This document shows, piece by piece, positions 19,026 through 29,250 of a stretch of DNA of 64,000 nt. The position numbers and the translations under genes were made by a program. Source of the stretch: Massilia agilis (lineage in GTDB: Bacteria > Pseudomonadota > Gammaproteobacteria > Burkholderiales > Burkholderiaceae_D); contig NZ_JANUHB010000001.1 in NCBI RefSeq assembly GCF_024756255.1, positions 186,001 through 250,000 on the forward strand, in the 5' to 3' direction. How positions within the stretch are numbered: the first letter of the stretch is position 1; the number at the start of each line of letters is the position of its first letter. The notes under the pieces are model-generated. The model saw only the letters and a program-made list of their open reading frames with translations. It was not told the DNA's origin and did not search any database.

Positions 19026-20525
19026 ATGAATGAACAAAAACAGATGGATCAAATAACAAAACAGAGCCAGGCGCACCGGCCGGGGCGCCGGCGCTTGCGT
19101 GCGGCGATGGCGGCCGTGCCGGTCTGCCTGAGCCTTGCCGCGTGTGCGCCGCTGCCGCGCGCCACACCGGCCGCCGGCTTTCCCGTGCCCGCCACCTATC
19201 CGGAGCAGCCGTTGCAGGCCCGCGACACTGCGGCCGTGGCGCCGCAGCCGGGCTGGCAGGACTTCTTCCTGGACCCTGAACTGCGCCGCGTCATTGGCGT
19301 GGCGCTGGAGAACAGCCGCGAGCTGCGCACAGCGGCACTGCGCGTGCAGGAGGCCGCAGCCGCCTATGGCATCCAGCGCGCTGAACAGCTGCCGGTGGTG
19401 AACGGCAGCCTGCAAGCCACGCGCGCACTGGTGCCGCCGGCGCAGAGCTTCATCGGCCGCCCGATCATGGGCAACCAGTTCCAGGCGGGCATCGGCTTCT
19501 CGCAGTGGGAACTGGATGTGTGGGGGCGCCTGCGCAGCCTGAACGAATCCGCGCTGGCAAGCTGGCTGGCCAGCGATGAGGCGCGCCGCGCCACCACGGT
19601 GAGCCTGATCGCGCAAGTCGCCGACGCTTACCTGGGCCTGCGCGAGATCGACGAGCGGCTGGCGCTGGCCCGGCGCACGCGCGAACTGCGCGACGAGACG
19701 GTGCGCATCTTCCGGCGCCGCTACGAACTGGGCGCCGCGTCGCGCCTGAACCTGACCCAGGTCGAGCTGCTGCAGCAGCAGGCGATTGCCCAGGTGGCCC
19801 AGCTGGAGCAGGCGCGCGCGCAGCAAGGCGCAGTGCTCGACCTGCTGGCCGGCGCCCCGGTCACGCTCGCGCCGGCACTGGACGCCCTGGGCACCGTGCC
19901 GCTGGCCCGCGAGCCCGCCCCCGGCCTGCCGTCGGACCTGCTGCTCGAGCGCGCCGACATCGCCGCTGCCGAACAGCAGCTGCGTGCCGCCCACGCCAAC
20001 GTGCAGGCCGCACGCGCCGCGTTCTTCCCGCGCATTGCGCTCACCGCCACCGCGGGCGCGTCCAGCACCTCGCTCAACGAGCTGTTCAACGACGACAGCC
20101 GGGCCTGGAACTTTGCGCCTTCGCTCGCGCTGCCGATCTTCAATGGAGGGCGCCTGAAGGGGCAACTGTCGGTGGCCCAGCTGCGCAGCGAAGAGGCTGT
20201 GGCCCAATACGAGCGGGCGATCCAGGGCGCCTTCCGCGACGTGGCCGACGCGCTCGCCGCGCGGCGCGGGCTGGCCGCCCAGGCCGAGGCCACGCGCGCC
20301 ACGCTGGTGCTGCAGGCCGAGCGCGCCCGCCTGGCGCAACTGCGCTTCGAGAGCGGCGCGGCCGCCTACCTCGAGGTGTTGGACGCGGAGCGCGAGCGCT
20401 TCGGCGCCGAGCAGCAGCTGGTGCAGCTGCGCAGGCAGCAGCTGTCGGCGCAGGTGGCGCTGTACCGCGCGCTCGGCGGCGGCGCCCAGCGCTTGCCGGC
20501 CACTGACGCGGGCGCCATCCGATGA
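19026..20525 (+). CDS. Outer-membrane factor lipoprotein (NodT/OprM family efflux)
   Basis: 499 residues. The N-terminus has a positively charged stretch and a lipobox (SLAACA), so it is an outer-membrane lipoprotein. Two repeated OEP domains (TolC fold) are visible, with QWELDVWGRLRSL and LPIFNGGRL as the usual turn motifs. It forms the outer-membrane duct of a tripartite exporter. It starts 16 bases after ackA and overlaps the membrane-fusion gene by four bases. No RND pump is present; the partners are the HlyD-type protein and ABC proteins downstream. Confidence 0.92.
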   Translation: MNEQKQMDQITKQSQAHRPGRRRLRAAMAAVPVCLSLAACAPLPRATPAAGFPVPATYPEQPLQARDTAAVAPQPGWQDFFLDPELRRVIGVALENSRELRTAALRVQEAAAAYGIQRAEQLPVVNGSLQATRALVPPAQSFIGRPIMGNQFQAGIGFSQWELDVWGRLRSLNESALASWLASDEARRATTVSLIAQVADAYLGLREIDERLALARRTRELRDETVRIFRRRYELGAASRLNLTQVELLQQQAIAQVAQLEQARAQQGAVLDLLAGAPVTLAPALDALGTVPLAREPAPGLPSDLLLERADIAAAEQQLRAAHANVQAARAAFFPRIALTATAGASSTSLNELFNDDSRAWNFAPSLALPIFNGGRLKGQLSVAQLRSEEAVAQYERAIQGAFRDVADALAARRGLAAQAEATRATLVLQAERARLAQLRFESGAAAYLEVLDAERERFGAEQQLVQLRRQQLSAQVALYRALGGGAQRLPATDAGAIR

Positions 20526-21619
20526 CTAGTCTTCTACAATACAAAACCATGGAAAAGAAACTGAAGTTGTGGGTGCCCGTAGCGCTCGTCGCCGCTGTGG
20601 CCGCGTGGGCCTTCGTGAACTGGGGGCCGTTCTCGCAGCGCGACAAGATTGACGGCTTCGTCAAGGGCAATGGCCGCATCGAAGCCACCGAAGTTGACGT
20701 AGCCACCAAGGTGCCAGGGCGGATCAGCGAGATCACGGCGCAGGAAGGCGAGTTCGTCAAGGCCGGGCAAGTGCTCGCCAGGATGGATACCCGCAGCATG
20801 CAGGCCCAGCGCGAGGAAGCGGTGGCGCGCCAGCAGCAGGCGGCCGCTGCCCTGGCAGGCGCGCGCGCCGAAGTGACCCTGCGCGAAAGCGACCAGCTGG
20901 CCGCGAAGGCGCTGGTCGGCCAGCGCGAAAGCGACCTGGACGCCGCGCGCCGCCGGCTGGCCCGCTCCGAGACCCTGGCCAACGAAGGCGCATCGTCGCG
21001 CCAGGAACTGGACGACGACCGCGCCCGGGTGAACGGCACGCTGGCCGCGCTGGCCGCGGCGCGGGCACAGGTGCGTGCGGCCCAGGCCGCGGTGAACGCC
21101 ACGCGTACCCAGGTGCTCAGTGCGCAGGCCAACGAAAAGGCAGCGGCCGCAACCATCGCGCGCATCGACGCCGAACTGGCCGATACGGTGCTGACCGCGC
21201 CGCGCGCCGGACGGGTGCAATACCGCGTGGCCCAGCCGGGCGAAGTGCTCGGCGCCGGCGGCAAGGTGCTCAACCTGGTCGACCTGGCCGACGTGTACAT
21301 GACCTTCTTCCTGCCCGAAACCGTGGCCGGCCGGGTGGGCCTTGGCGCCGAGGTGCGCGTGGTGCTCGACGCCGTGCCCCAATACGCGATCCCGGCCAGG
21401 GTGTCGTACGTGGCCAGCACCGCCCAGTTCACGCCCAAGACGGTGGAAACCGCCAGCGAACGCCAGAAGCTGATGTTCCGGGTCAAGGCCCGGATCGACC
21501 GCAAGCTGCTGGAAGCACACCTCCAGCAAGTGAAGACCGGCCTGCCGGGCGTAGCCTGGGTCCGCCTGGACCCGAAAGCACCATGGCCTGCTGAAGTGGC
21601 GGCCAAGGTAACGCCATGA
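20522..21619 (+). CDS. HlyD-family membrane-fusion protein
   Basis: 365 residues from ATG 20522, overlapping the previous stop (ATGA); ATG 20549 is possible and gives a cleaner N-terminal anchor ([19 protein letters not shown]). The lipoyl-like half motif [18 protein letters not shown], a long alpha-helical hairpin rich in Ala, Arg and Glu (about 85-215), and a beta-barrel domain (VYMTFFLPE) are in the usual order. It links the inner-membrane ABC transporter to the outer-membrane factor. It resembles YhiI, the partner of RbbA-type transporters in E. coli. Translation is coupled to both neighbours. Confidence 0.92.
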   Translation: MTSLLQYKTMEKKLKLWVPVALVAAVAAWAFVNWGPFSQRDKIDGFVKGNGRIEATEVDVATKVPGRISEITAQEGEFVKAGQVLARMDTRSMQAQREEAVARQQQAAAALAGARAEVTLRESDQLAAKALVGQRESDLDAARRRLARSETLANEGASSRQELDDDRARVNGTLAALAAARAQVRAAQAAVNATRTQVLSAQANEKAAAATIARIDAELADTVLTAPRAGRVQYRVAQPGEVLGAGGKVLNLVDLADVYMTFFLPETVAGRVGLGAEVRVVLDAVPQYAIPARVSYVASTAQFTPKTVETASERQKLMFRVKARIDRKLLEAHLQQVKTGLPGVAWVRLDPKAPWPAEVAAKVTP

Positions 21620-24357
21620 CGCACGCCAGCCAGCCTGCTTGCGTCGCCAGGCTGGAAGATGTCAGCATCGAGTACGGCAAGACCCGGGCGCTGGACCGGC
21701 TGACGCTGGACGTGCCGTCCGGCTGCGTGGTGGGACTGATCGGCCCGGACGGCGTTGGCAAGTCCACCCTGCTCGCCCTGCTGTCGGGCGCGCGCCGCAT
21801 GCAGCACGGCAGGATCGAGGTGCTGGGCGGCGACATGGCCGAACAGCGCCACCGCGAACAGGTTTGCCCGCGCATCGCCTACATGCCGCAGGGGCTGGGC
21901 AAGAACCTGTACCCCACCCTGTCGGTGGAAGAAAACCTGCAGTTCTTCGGGCGCCTGTTCGGACACGACGGCCCCGAGCGCCGGCGCCGCATCGACCAGC
22001 TCACGCGCAGCACCGGCCTGTTCCCCTTCCTCGACCGCCCCGCCGGCAAGCTCTCCGGCGGGATGAAGCAAAAGCTCGGCCTGTGCTGCGCGCTGATCCA
22101 CGACCCGGACCTGCTCATCCTGGACGAGCCGACCACCGGCGTGGACCCGCTGGCGCGCACCCAGTTCTGGGACCTGATCGCGCGCATCCGTGCCGAGCGC
22201 CCCGGCATGAGCGTGATGGTGGCCACCGCCTACATGGACGAGGCCATGCGTTTCGACTGGCTGGTCGCGATGGACGCGGGCCGCGTGCTGGCGACCGGCG
22301 CGCCCGCCGAACTGCTCGAGCGCACCGGCAGCGCCACGCTGGAGCAGGCCTTCATCGCCCTGCTGCCGGAAGATGAGCGTGCCGGCTACGCGCCGCTGCA
22401 CGTGCCCCCGATGGTCGCCGGCGGTGACGATGAAATCGCGATCGAGGCGAAGGAACTGACGATGCGCTTCGGCGACTTCACCGCCGTGGACCACGTGAGC
22501 TTTCGCATCCGGCGCGGCGAGATCTTCGGCTTCCTCGGTTCCAATGGCTGCGGCAAGACCACCACCATGAAAATGCTGACCGGCCTGCTGCCGGCCAGCG
22601 GCGGCCAGGCCCTGTTGTTCGGCCAGCCGGTGGACGCGCGCGACCTGGCAACGCGGCGCCGCGTCGGCTACATGTCGCAGTCGTTCTCGCTGTATGGCGA
22701 ACTGACGGTGCACCAGAACCTGGTGCTGCACGCGCGCCTGTTCCACGTTCCCGAAGATCAGATCGACGCGCGGGTGGCCGAAATGGCCGAGCGCTTCGAC
22801 CTGCAGGACGTGCTCGATGCCCTCCCCGACCGCGTGCCGCTCGGGATCCGCCAGCGCCTGTCGCTGGCGGTGGCGATGGTGCACAAGCCGGAACTGCTGA
22901 TCCTGGACGAACCGACCTCCGGCGTTGACCCGCTGGCGCGCGACGCCTTCTGGCGCCTGATGATCGACCTGGCGCGCAAGGACCGGGTGACGATCTTCAT
23001 TTCCACCCACTTCATGAACGAGGCCGAGCGCTGCGACCGCATCTCGCTGATGCACGCCGGCCGCGTGCTGGCCTGCGACGCCCCGTCGGCGCTGGTCGCC
23101 GCGCGCGGCACGGCCACGCTCGAAGAGGCTTTCATCGCCTTCCTGCGCGATGCTGGCGGCGCCCCCGACACGCCAGCAACCCCGACGGAAAGCGTCGCCG
23201 CCCCAGCCGCCCCGTCCAGGCATGGCGCAGTGCAGCGCAGCCTGGGCCGCATGGTCAGCTACCTGTGGCGCGAGGCGCTCGAGCTCAAGCGCGACAAGAT
23301 TCGCCGCACGCTGGCGCTGGTCGGTTCGCTGCTGCTGATGTTCGTGATCGGCTACGGCATCAACATGGACGTGGAAAACCTGCGCTTTGCGGTACTGGAC
23401 CGCGACGCGACGGCGCTGAGCCGCGACTACGTGCTCAACATCGCCGGATCGCGCTACTTCACACAAACACCGCCGCTACGCGACTATGCGGACCTGGACT
23501 ACCGCATGCGCAGCGGCGACGTATCGCTCGCAGTCGAAATCCCGCCCGGCTTTGCGCGCGACCTCACCCACGGCCGCCAGGTACAGGTCGGGATCTGGGT
23601 CGATGGCGCCATGCCGCAGCGGGCCGAGACCATCACCGGCTACGTGCAGGGCCTGCACCAGCACTGGCTGATGCGACAGGCGCTCGAACGCGGCATGCCC
23701 ACGCCGGCCATGCCAGCCACCGTGGAGACGCGCTTTCGCTACAACCCGGACGTACGCAGCCTGCCTGCAATCGTCCCCGCCGTCATCCCGCTGCTCCTGC
23801 TGATGCTGCCCGCCATGCTGACCGCGCTGGCCGTGGTGCGCGAGAAGGAGCTTGGCTCCATCATCAACCTGTACGTCACGCCGGCCACGCGCACCGAATT
23901 CTTGATCGGCAAGCAGATGCCCTACGTCGCCATGGCGATGTTCAACTTCTTGCTGATGTGCGCAGCCGCAGTGACCGTGTTCCGGGTGCCGGTCAGCGGC
24001 AGCTTCGGCGCGCTGACGCTGGCCACGCTGCTGTACGTGCTGGGCACCACCGCCATCGGCCTGCTCGCCTCGGCACTGACACGCAGCCAGATCGCCGCCA
24101 TGTTCTTTACCCTGATCGGCACCATGCTGCCGGCGATCCAGTTCTCCGGCCTGATCAACCCCGTTTCCTCACTCGAGGGCGCGGGGCGGGTAATCGGCGA
24201 GCTGTACCCGGCCAGCCACATGTTCAACATCAGCCGCGGCGTGTTCAACAAGGCGCTCGGATTGGCCGACCTGTACCACGCCATGTGGCCGATGGCGCTG
24301 GCCTATCCGGTGGTGCTGTCCGCCGCGATTGCGCTGCTCAAGAAGCAGGAGAAGTAA
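21616..24357 (+). CDS. RbbA-type ABC transporter: two ATPase domains fused to an ABC-2 permease
   Basis: 913 residues. The first nucleotide-binding domain has Walker [10 protein letters not shown] near residue 43, signature LSGGMKQK and Walker [14 protein letters not shown]. The second has Walker [10 protein letters not shown] near 304, a signature written [10 protein letters not shown] rather than LSGGQ, and [13 protein letters not shown]. Residues about 550-913 form an ABC-2 type membrane domain with six predicted helices. This layout matches E. coli RbbA/YhiH. The degenerate second signature suggests asymmetric ATP hydrolysis. With the permease downstream and HlyD/NodT upstream it forms a full exporter; the substrate is unknown. 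Confidence 0.92.
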   Translation: MTHASQPACVARLEDVSIEYGKTRALDRLTLDVPSGCVVGLIGPDGVGKSTLLALLSGARRMQHGRIEVLGGDMAEQRHREQVCPRIAYMPQGLGKNLYPTLSVEENLQFFGRLFGHDGPERRRRIDQLTRSTGLFPFLDRPAGKLSGGMKQKLGLCCALIHDPDLLILDEPTTGVDPLARTQFWDLIARIRAERPGMSVMVATAYMDEAMRFDWLVAMDAGRVLATGAPAELLERTGSATLEQAFIALLPEDERAGYAPLHVPPMVAGGDDEIAIEAKELTMRFGDFTAVDHVSFRIRRGEIFGFLGSNGCGKTTTMKMLTGLLPASGGQALLFGQPVDARDLATRRRVGYMSQSFSLYGELTVHQNLVLHARLFHVPEDQIDARVAEMAERFDLQDVLDALPDRVPLGIRQRLSLAVAMVHKPELLILDEPTSGVDPLARDAFWRLMIDLARKDRVTIFISTHFMNEAERCDRISLMHAGRVLACDAPSALVAARGTATLEEAFIAFLRDAGGAPDTPATPTESVAAPAAPSRHGAVQRSLGRMVSYLWREALELKRDKIRRTLALVGSLLLMFVIGYGINMDVENLRFAVLDRDATALSRDYVLNIAGSRYFTQTPPLRDYADLDYRMRSGDVSLAVEIPPGFARDLTHGRQVQVGIWVDGAMPQRAETITGYVQGLHQHWLMRQALERGMPTPAMPATVETRFRYNPDVRSLPAIVPAVIPLLLLMLPAMLTALAVVREKELGSIINLYVTPATRTEFLIGKQMPYVAMAMFNFLLMCAAAVTVFRVPVSGSFGALTLATLLYVLGTTAIGLLASALTRSQIAAMFFTLIGTMLPAIQFSGLINPVSSLEGAGRVIGELYPASHMFNISRGVFNKALGLADLYHAMWPMALAYPVVLSAAIALLKKQEK

Positions 24358-24358
24358 G

Positions 24359-25483
24359 ATGCCGCGCCTTTCCAACATCTACCGCCTGGGCGTCAAGGAA
24401 CTGTGGAGCCTGTGGCGCGATCCCGGGCTGCTGCTCCTGATCGTGTACACCTTCACGGCGGCCCTGTACATCGCCGCCACGGCCGCGCCCGAGGGACTGC
24501 ACCGCGCCGCGATCGCGATCGTGGACGAGGACGATTCGGCGCTGTCCGCGCGCATCGTCACCGCGTTCTACCCGCCCCAGTTCGCGCCGCCCGCGCGCAT
24601 CACCCCGGCCGAAGTCGACGCCGCGCTCGACGCAGGCACCTATACCTTCGTGCTCGACATTCCGCCCGACTTCCAGCGCGACGTGCTGGCCGGCAGAAGC
24701 CCACAGGTGCAGCTGGCAGTGGACGCGACCCGGATGAGCCAGGCCTTCACCGGCAGCGGCTGGATCCAGCAGATCGTGCTGGGGGAAGTCGGCGAATTCC
24801 TGCAGCGCTACCGTGGCAGCGCGGCCAGCCCGGTCGAGGTGACGGTGCGCCAGCGCTTCAACCAGGCACTCGATCCGACCTGGTTCGGTTCCATCAGCGA
24901 ACTGGCGAACAACATCACCATGCTGTCGATCATCCTGACCGGGGCGGCGCTGATCCGCGAGCGCGAACACGGCACGGTGGAACACCTGCTGGTCATGCCG
25001 GTCACGCCCACCGAGATCATGCTGTCCAAGGTCTGGGCGATGGGACTGATCGTCATGGTCGCCACGCTGGTGTCGCTCACCGTGGTGATCAAAGGCGCGC
25101 TCGGGGTGCGCATCGAGGGGTCGCTGGGCTTGTTCCTGTGTTGCGTGGCGCTGCACCTGTTCGCCACCACGTCGATGGGCATCTTCATGGCCACGCTCGC
25201 GCGCAGCATGCCGCAGTTTGGCCTGCTGCTGATGCTGACCTTGATTCCGCTGGAACTGCTGTCCGGCGCGATCACCCCGCGTGAGAGCATGCCCGACGCG
25301 GTGCGCTACCTGATGTCGCTCGCGCCCACGACCCACTTCGTGAGCCTGAGCCAGGCCATCCTGTTCCGCGGCGCCGGCCTGGCGATCGCCTGGCCCTCGA
25401 TGCTGGCGCTGGCGGCGATCGGCTCGGTGCTGTTCGGCCTGTCGCTGGCGCGGTTCCGCAAGACGATCGTGCAGATGGTGTGA
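24359..25483 (+). CDS. ABC-2 type permease (YhhJ-like)
   Basis: 374 residues from ATG 24359, with GGAG at -11 to -8 and two bases after the previous stop. One N-terminal helix, a large periplasmic loop (about 50-170), then five helices, as in ABC-2 permeases such as YhhJ/DrrB. It pairs with the membrane half of the preceding RbbA-type protein. It is the last gene of the operon; two stable hairpins follow before the convergent universal stress gene. Confidence 0.92.
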   Translation: MPRLSNIYRLGVKELWSLWRDPGLLLLIVYTFTAALYIAATAAPEGLHRAAIAIVDEDDSALSARIVTAFYPPQFAPPARITPAEVDAALDAGTYTFVLDIPPDFQRDVLAGRSPQVQLAVDATRMSQAFTGSGWIQQIVLGEVGEFLQRYRGSAASPVEVTVRQRFNQALDPTWFGSISELANNITMLSIILTGAALIREREHGTVEHLLVMPVTPTEIMLSKVWAMGLIVMVATLVSLTVVIKGALGVRIEGSLGLFLCCVALHLFATTSMGIFMATLARSMPQFGLLLMLTLIPLELLSGAITPRESMPDAVRYLMSLAPTTHFVSLSQAILFRGAGLAIAWPSMLALAAIGSVLFGLSLARFRKTIVQMV

Positions 25484-25490
25484 GGTTTTT

Positions 25491-25539
25491 GGCCAGCGTG
25501 CTGGCCCGGCGCAGCGGTCACCCGGGCGGGCCGCTGCGC
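25491..25539. terminator. Two hairpins between convergent operon and USP gene
   Basis: GGCCAGC-GT-GCTGGCC at 25491-25506 is preceded by a T run (25486-25490). A second stem pairs GCGCAGCGG (25509-25517) with CCGCTGCGC (25531-25539). They lie between two converging genes and could end transcription from both sides, although the downstream U tract for the plus strand is poor. Confidence 0.45.
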
Positions 25540-25548
25540 GCTGGTGTG

Positions 25549-26025
25549 TCAGCTGCCTGCGCCCGAGTCGGGCCGCGCCTGCGCATGCCGCACCAACATC
25601 ACGGGAACGGGAGACAGGCGCGCCACCTGCTCCGCATCGCTGCCCAGCAGCACGCGGCCAATACCGTGGCGGCCATGGGTGCCCATGATGACGATGTCGC
25701 AGTTGGCGGCGGCAGTCTCCCTGACGATCAGGGCGGCCACGCGTTCACCCCTGCTCTGCCGCAGAATCGTCTCCACGGTCACGCCGTCCTTGCGCAGGCG
25801 GGCCGCGGCTTCCTCGAGCATCGCCTGTCCGGCCGCCAGGAAAGTGGGCTCGACCTCCTCGGTGTACACCTTGGCGGGCTCGAAGCCGGTGGCGTGATCA
25901 AGCTCCTCGACGACGTGCAACAGGACGATCGTACCGCCGCTCAGGCGCGCCAGCACGGCCGCCTGCTCCAGCGCGCAAAGAGCTGTCGCACTGCGATCGA
26001 GCGGCACAAGAATTCGTGAATACAT
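25549..26025 (-). CDS. Universal stress protein (UspA family)
   Basis: 158 residues from ATG 26025, with GGAGAA about five bases upstream; a longer open frame to 26160 is not supported by a ribosome site. The single Usp domain starts YSRILVPLDRS and ends with the ATP-binding pattern GTHGRHGIGRVLLGS (G-2x-G-9x-G-S) and VPVMLVRH. Such proteins bind ATP and often belong to anaerobic or stress regulons. Its position against the PHA/acetate operon fits low-oxygen clusters of other Burkholderiales, but I see only half an FNR-type site upstream (ATCAA near 26074-26078 on the minus strand is not paired). Confidence 0.9.
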   Translation of the reverse strand: MYSRILVPLDRSATALCALEQAAVLARLSGGTIVLLHVVEELDHATGFEPAKVYTEEVEPTFLAAGQAMLEEAAARLRKDGVTVETILRQSRGERVAALIVRETAAANCDIVIMGTHGRHGIGRVLLGSDAEQVARLSPVPVMLVRHAQARPDSGAGS

Positions 26026-26160
26026 AGGTTCTCCAAAAAGTCGCCGCAAGCACCAACGGCTGGACAATTTGATTATCACACATGAGCAAACCGGCGGTCG
26101 ATGAAGGCCCGGTTTGCGGCCACGGCCAACGCGCATCGAGCGCGCTTGGGCAGGGAACAC

Positions 26161-27378
26161 TCAAGTCGCCGTTGACCCGGTTTTCGTGCGGGTGGTTTGC
26201 GGTGTCACGCATTCGCCAGCGGGCTGTCCGCCTTCCGGTTCGGTCACCACCTGGTCGCGGCCATTTCGTTTGGCTTCATAAAGCGCCACGTCGGCACGCT
26301 TCATCACCGATTCCAGGGAGTCGCCGTCGCGCAGCACCGACACGCCAATACTGAGCGTAACACCGGGCAGCACGCCAGTCTTGCCCAAGGCGGCCACGCG
26401 CCGCCGCAGGCGATGCGCTGCCACCGTGGCCGCCGCCAGGTCCGTTTCGGGCATCCAGACGGCGAACTCGTCGCCGCCGATGCGCCCCAGGAAGTCCATG
26501 CCCCGCAAGACCTTTTCTGCATTGAGCGTGAACGCGACCAGGGCCCGGTCACCCGCGTCATGCCCATAGTTGTCGTTGATCGGCTTGAAGTGGTCCAGGT
26601 CGATCAGCAGCAGCGACAACGGGCGCCCGGTCCGCGACGCCCGGCCCAGCTCACGTTCGCCGATCTTGGAAAACGCGCGGCGCGACAAGACACCGGTCAG
26701 GTAGTCGTGGTCGGCCGCCTCCTGGGCGAATTCGACAATCCTGCGATGCGCGAGCAGCATGCCGCCAAAGGCCAGTGCCGGCAAGCCGACGGTTGCCACG
26801 CTGAGAAAAAAGATCGACCCGGCGCTCGGCTGCAGTAACGACGTCGGTTGTGCCGGCCCCAGGAATTGCCAGGCCACGCGCGTGACGTGGCCGAGCACCT
26901 TCATGCTGCAGACAAACAGGATGAACCGCTTCACGTAGAACGGCCTGTCCCACTGCGACCGGCAGCGGATCAGGGTCAGCGCGATCCCGGCGCCGAGGGC
27001 CGCGTGGTAGAGCGACACCACGGAGCTGCGCGCCACGAACGAATCGAACCCGTAGTGAAAAATGGCGATCAGCGCCGTGAACGCCACCACCGACACGGCG
27101 GCGGCCCGCGCGTAGGCCCGCCGCTTGAACAGCAGGCGATACCCCACGAACAGCGAGGCGGAGGCAGCGGCATAGACCGCGTTGGCTGCCTCGTAAGCCA
27201 GCAAGGGCGGCAACTCCCTGCCGAATGCATACAGGATATTGCCGACAATCCCGAGCAACGCCGCCAGCCGGATCTGCCGCATGCCGTCGATGCGCCCGGT
27301 CGACACCCCCAGCAGGACCAGGAAGGTCATGAAGCATAACAGCGCAGCGATGAGGAAAATGACCTGGGTACTAAGCAT
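26161..27378 (-). CDS. Membrane diguanylate cyclase (GGDEF)
   Basis: 405 residues from ATG 27378. Six or seven hydrophobic helices fill residues 1-230, then a GGDEF domain with intact active site (RIGGDEFA near 298) and an inhibitory I-site RGMD exactly five residues before it. It makes cyclic di-GMP from two GTP, with product feedback through the I-site. No EAL domain. The N-terminal membrane region is of an unnamed sensory type. The gene is followed by the USP gene on the same strand after 135 bases. Confidence 0.9.
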   Translation of the reverse strand: MLSTQVIFLIAALLCFMTFLVLLGVSTGRIDGMRQIRLAALLGIVGNILYAFGRELPPLLAYEAANAVYAAASASLFVGYRLLFKRRAYARAAAVSVVAFTALIAIFHYGFDSFVARSSVVSLYHAALGAGIALTLIRCRSQWDRPFYVKRFILFVCSMKVLGHVTRVAWQFLGPAQPTSLLQPSAGSIFFLSVATVGLPALAFGGMLLAHRRIVEFAQEAADHDYLTGVLSRRAFSKIGERELGRASRTGRPLSLLLIDLDHFKPINDNYGHDAGDRALVAFTLNAEKVLRGMDFLGRIGGDEFAVWMPETDLAAATVAAHRLRRRVAALGKTGVLPGVTLSIGVSVLRDGDSLESVMKRADVALYEAKRNGRDQVVTEPEGGQPAGECVTPQTTRTKTGSTAT

Positions 27379-27792
27379 GACACCAAAGAACGGTGGGAAA
27401 AGGTCGTCCGGCGGAACCTTGCGTTGGCATCGCCCGGCCGCGTGGGAGAGCCGGCGACATGCGGATCGAGCGCTCGAGTAACACCCAGCGCCGTGCGGAT
27501 GGATGGTACGGCTGCCGATTGTAGTCAATTTGAATGCATTTTGGAAATTGCAAGGATGCAAACAGCGTTGACGTAGTGGCATGCAAGCGACAGAGTATAA
27601 AACCGGCTCGATCTCGCGACACATATGCCCCCGCCGACCGCGACGTCGTCCGCCCGCCATCGTCCATGCCGGCTGCGCACGTCCTGGGGACAGGCGACGG
27701 CGCATTCCTGTCATATTCCGATGTCATACTGGCGGCCAGCCCCATGCGCTGTCCCTGGCGCGACGGTTGCGCCCGCTAAAGAAAGAGTACTC
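27379..27792. other. Intergenic region between diguanylate cyclase and ppx
   Basis: 414 bases without a convincing gene. It must hold the two divergent promoters. An AT-rich stretch occurs at 27520-27605 with TATAAA near 27596, and two TGTCAT half-sites at 27709 and 27722 are spaced 13 bp, not the 11 bp seen in the Pho-type promoters elsewhere in the window. Short open frames here look like noise. Confidence 0.5.
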
Positions 27793-29250
27793 ATGTTTGC
27801 TGCAGTTGACCTTGGATCCAACAGTTTTCGCTTGCATATTGGCGAGCCCGACGGCTCCCGGATGCGCATCGTGCGCAGCGCGCGCGACCCGATCCGCCTT
27901 GCTTCCGGCCTGGACGCGCAGGGCATGCTCGACGACGCGGCCATTGCGCGCGCGCTGCGCTGCCTGGCCGAGTTCGGCGGCATCCTGCGCGAATACCGGC
28001 TGGACGCCGTGCGCGTGGTGGCCACCAACACGCTGCGGCTGGCGCGCAATGCCGCGGACATCCTGCCGCGCGCCGAGCAGGCGATCGGCCACCCCATCGA
28101 GATCATTTCCGGCGAAGAGGAAGGCCGCCTGATCTACATGGGCGTGGCCCGCGCACTGGACGACGCCGCCGAGCGCCGTCTCGTCGTCGATATCGGCGGC
28201 GGCTCCACCGAGATCGTGCTGGGCCAGGGCGCCCAGGTGCAGGCGGTGGAATCGTTCACCGTCGGCACCCATGACCAGAGCACCGCGTACTTCCCGGACG
28301 GCCGCATCACCGCCGCCGCCTTCAAGGCCGCCGTGCTGGCGGCGCGCGCGCGCTTCGAGGACGCGGCCGACTGGTACCGCGCCCAGCCGCGGGATGCCGT
28401 GTATGGCTCGTCCGGCACGATGCGCGCGATCGCCGAGGTCATCGGCCGCAACGGCATCGGCGACGGCACCATGAGCATGCCCAGCCTGAAGGCGTTGCGC
28501 GACGTGCTGGTGGCCCTGGGCCATGTGGCCGCGTTCGACCTGCCCGGCATCAAGCCGGAGCGCGTGCCGGTGATGGTGGGCGGCCTGTCGGTGCTGATGG
28601 CGGTGATGCAGGAACTGGGCATCGAACGGGTCAACGCGATCAACGCCGGCTTGCGGCTTGGCGTGCTGTCCGACCTTGAACTGCGCGCGAACCAGCATGA
28701 CCGCCGCGACCAGGCGGTACTTGCCTGCATGCGGCGCTTTGGGGTGGACGAGGAGCGGGCCGCGCGTGTAGCCACCCTCGCCTGCGAACTGCATGCCAGG
28801 CTGGGGCCGCGCGAGGCGCACCTGCAGCGGCAGCTGGGCTGGAGCGCCATGCTGCACGAAGTGGGCCTGGCCGTGTCGCACAGCGGCGCCCACAAGCACG
28901 CTGCCTATATCGTCGAGCACGCGGACCTGCCGGGCTTTACGACCAGCGAGCAGCGCGCGATGGCGACCCTGGTCCTCGGCCAGAAGGGCAACCTGCGCAA
29001 GATCCGGGCCGAACTGGCGGACCCGGAAACCGCGCGCGCGGTGCTGGCGCTGCGCCTTGCCACCATGCTGATGCACGCCCACGTCGACAAGCGCGAGCTT
29101 GCGGAGCTCAGGCTGCGCATGGAAGCGGACATCGAGATCTGCGCGCCGGCCAGCTGGACGGCGCGCCACCCGACGGTTGAAACCTGGCTCGACAAGGAGC
29201 GCGCGGCGTGGAACGAGGTCGGTCGTCCCTGTTCCGTGCGGATGGTCTAG
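27793..29250 (+). CDS. ppx: Exopolyphosphatase / pppGpp phosphohydrolase family (Ppx/GppA)
   Basis: 485 residues from ATG 27793. The ASKHA-fold N-terminal domains show AAVDLGSNSFRL (phosphate-1), ISGEEEGRLIY, and VVDIGGGSTEIVLG (phosphate-2 region); the C-terminal part is HD-like helical (SAMLHEVGLAVSHSGAHKHAAYIV). It releases phosphate from polyphosphate chain ends, and relatives can also hydrolyse pppGpp. It converges with sixA and ppk, the polyphosphate-making side. The open frame continues upstream to 27625, but only the 27793 start begins with the conserved first strand. Confidence 0.93.
   Translation: MFAAVDLGSNSFRLHIGEPDGSRMRIVRSARDPIRLASGLDAQGMLDDAAIARALRCLAEFGGILREYRLDAVRVVATNTLRLARNAADILPRAEQAIGHPIEIISGEEEGRLIYMGVARALDDAAERRLVVDIGGGSTEIVLGQGAQVQAVESFTVGTHDQSTAYFPDGRITAAAFKAAVLAARARFEDAADWYRAQPRDAVYGSSGTMRAIAEVIGRNGIGDGTMSMPSLKALRDVLVALGHVAAFDLPGIKPERVPVMVGGLSVLMAVMQELGIERVNAINAGLRLGVLSDLELRANQHDRRDQAVLACMRRFGVDEERAARVATLACELHARLGPREAHLQRQLGWSAMLHEVGLAVSHSGAHKHAAYIVEHADLPGFTTSEQRAMATLVLGQKGNLRKIRAELADPETARAVLALRLATMLMHAHVDKRELAELRLRMEADIEICAPASWTARHPTVETWLDKERAAWNEVGRPCSVRMV

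Noticed and set aside
20140..23466. 1108-codon open frame on the minus strand
   Set aside because: Antisense to the exporter genes; composition typical of a shadow frame.
26066..26085. FNR site upstream of the universal stress gene
   Set aside because: Only one half (ATCAA) fits; the other half matches poorly.
27709..27727. Two TGTCAT half-sites before ppx as a Pho box
   Set aside because: The spacing is 13 bp rather than 11, and no TACAGT-like -10 follows at the right distance. Not called as a promoter.
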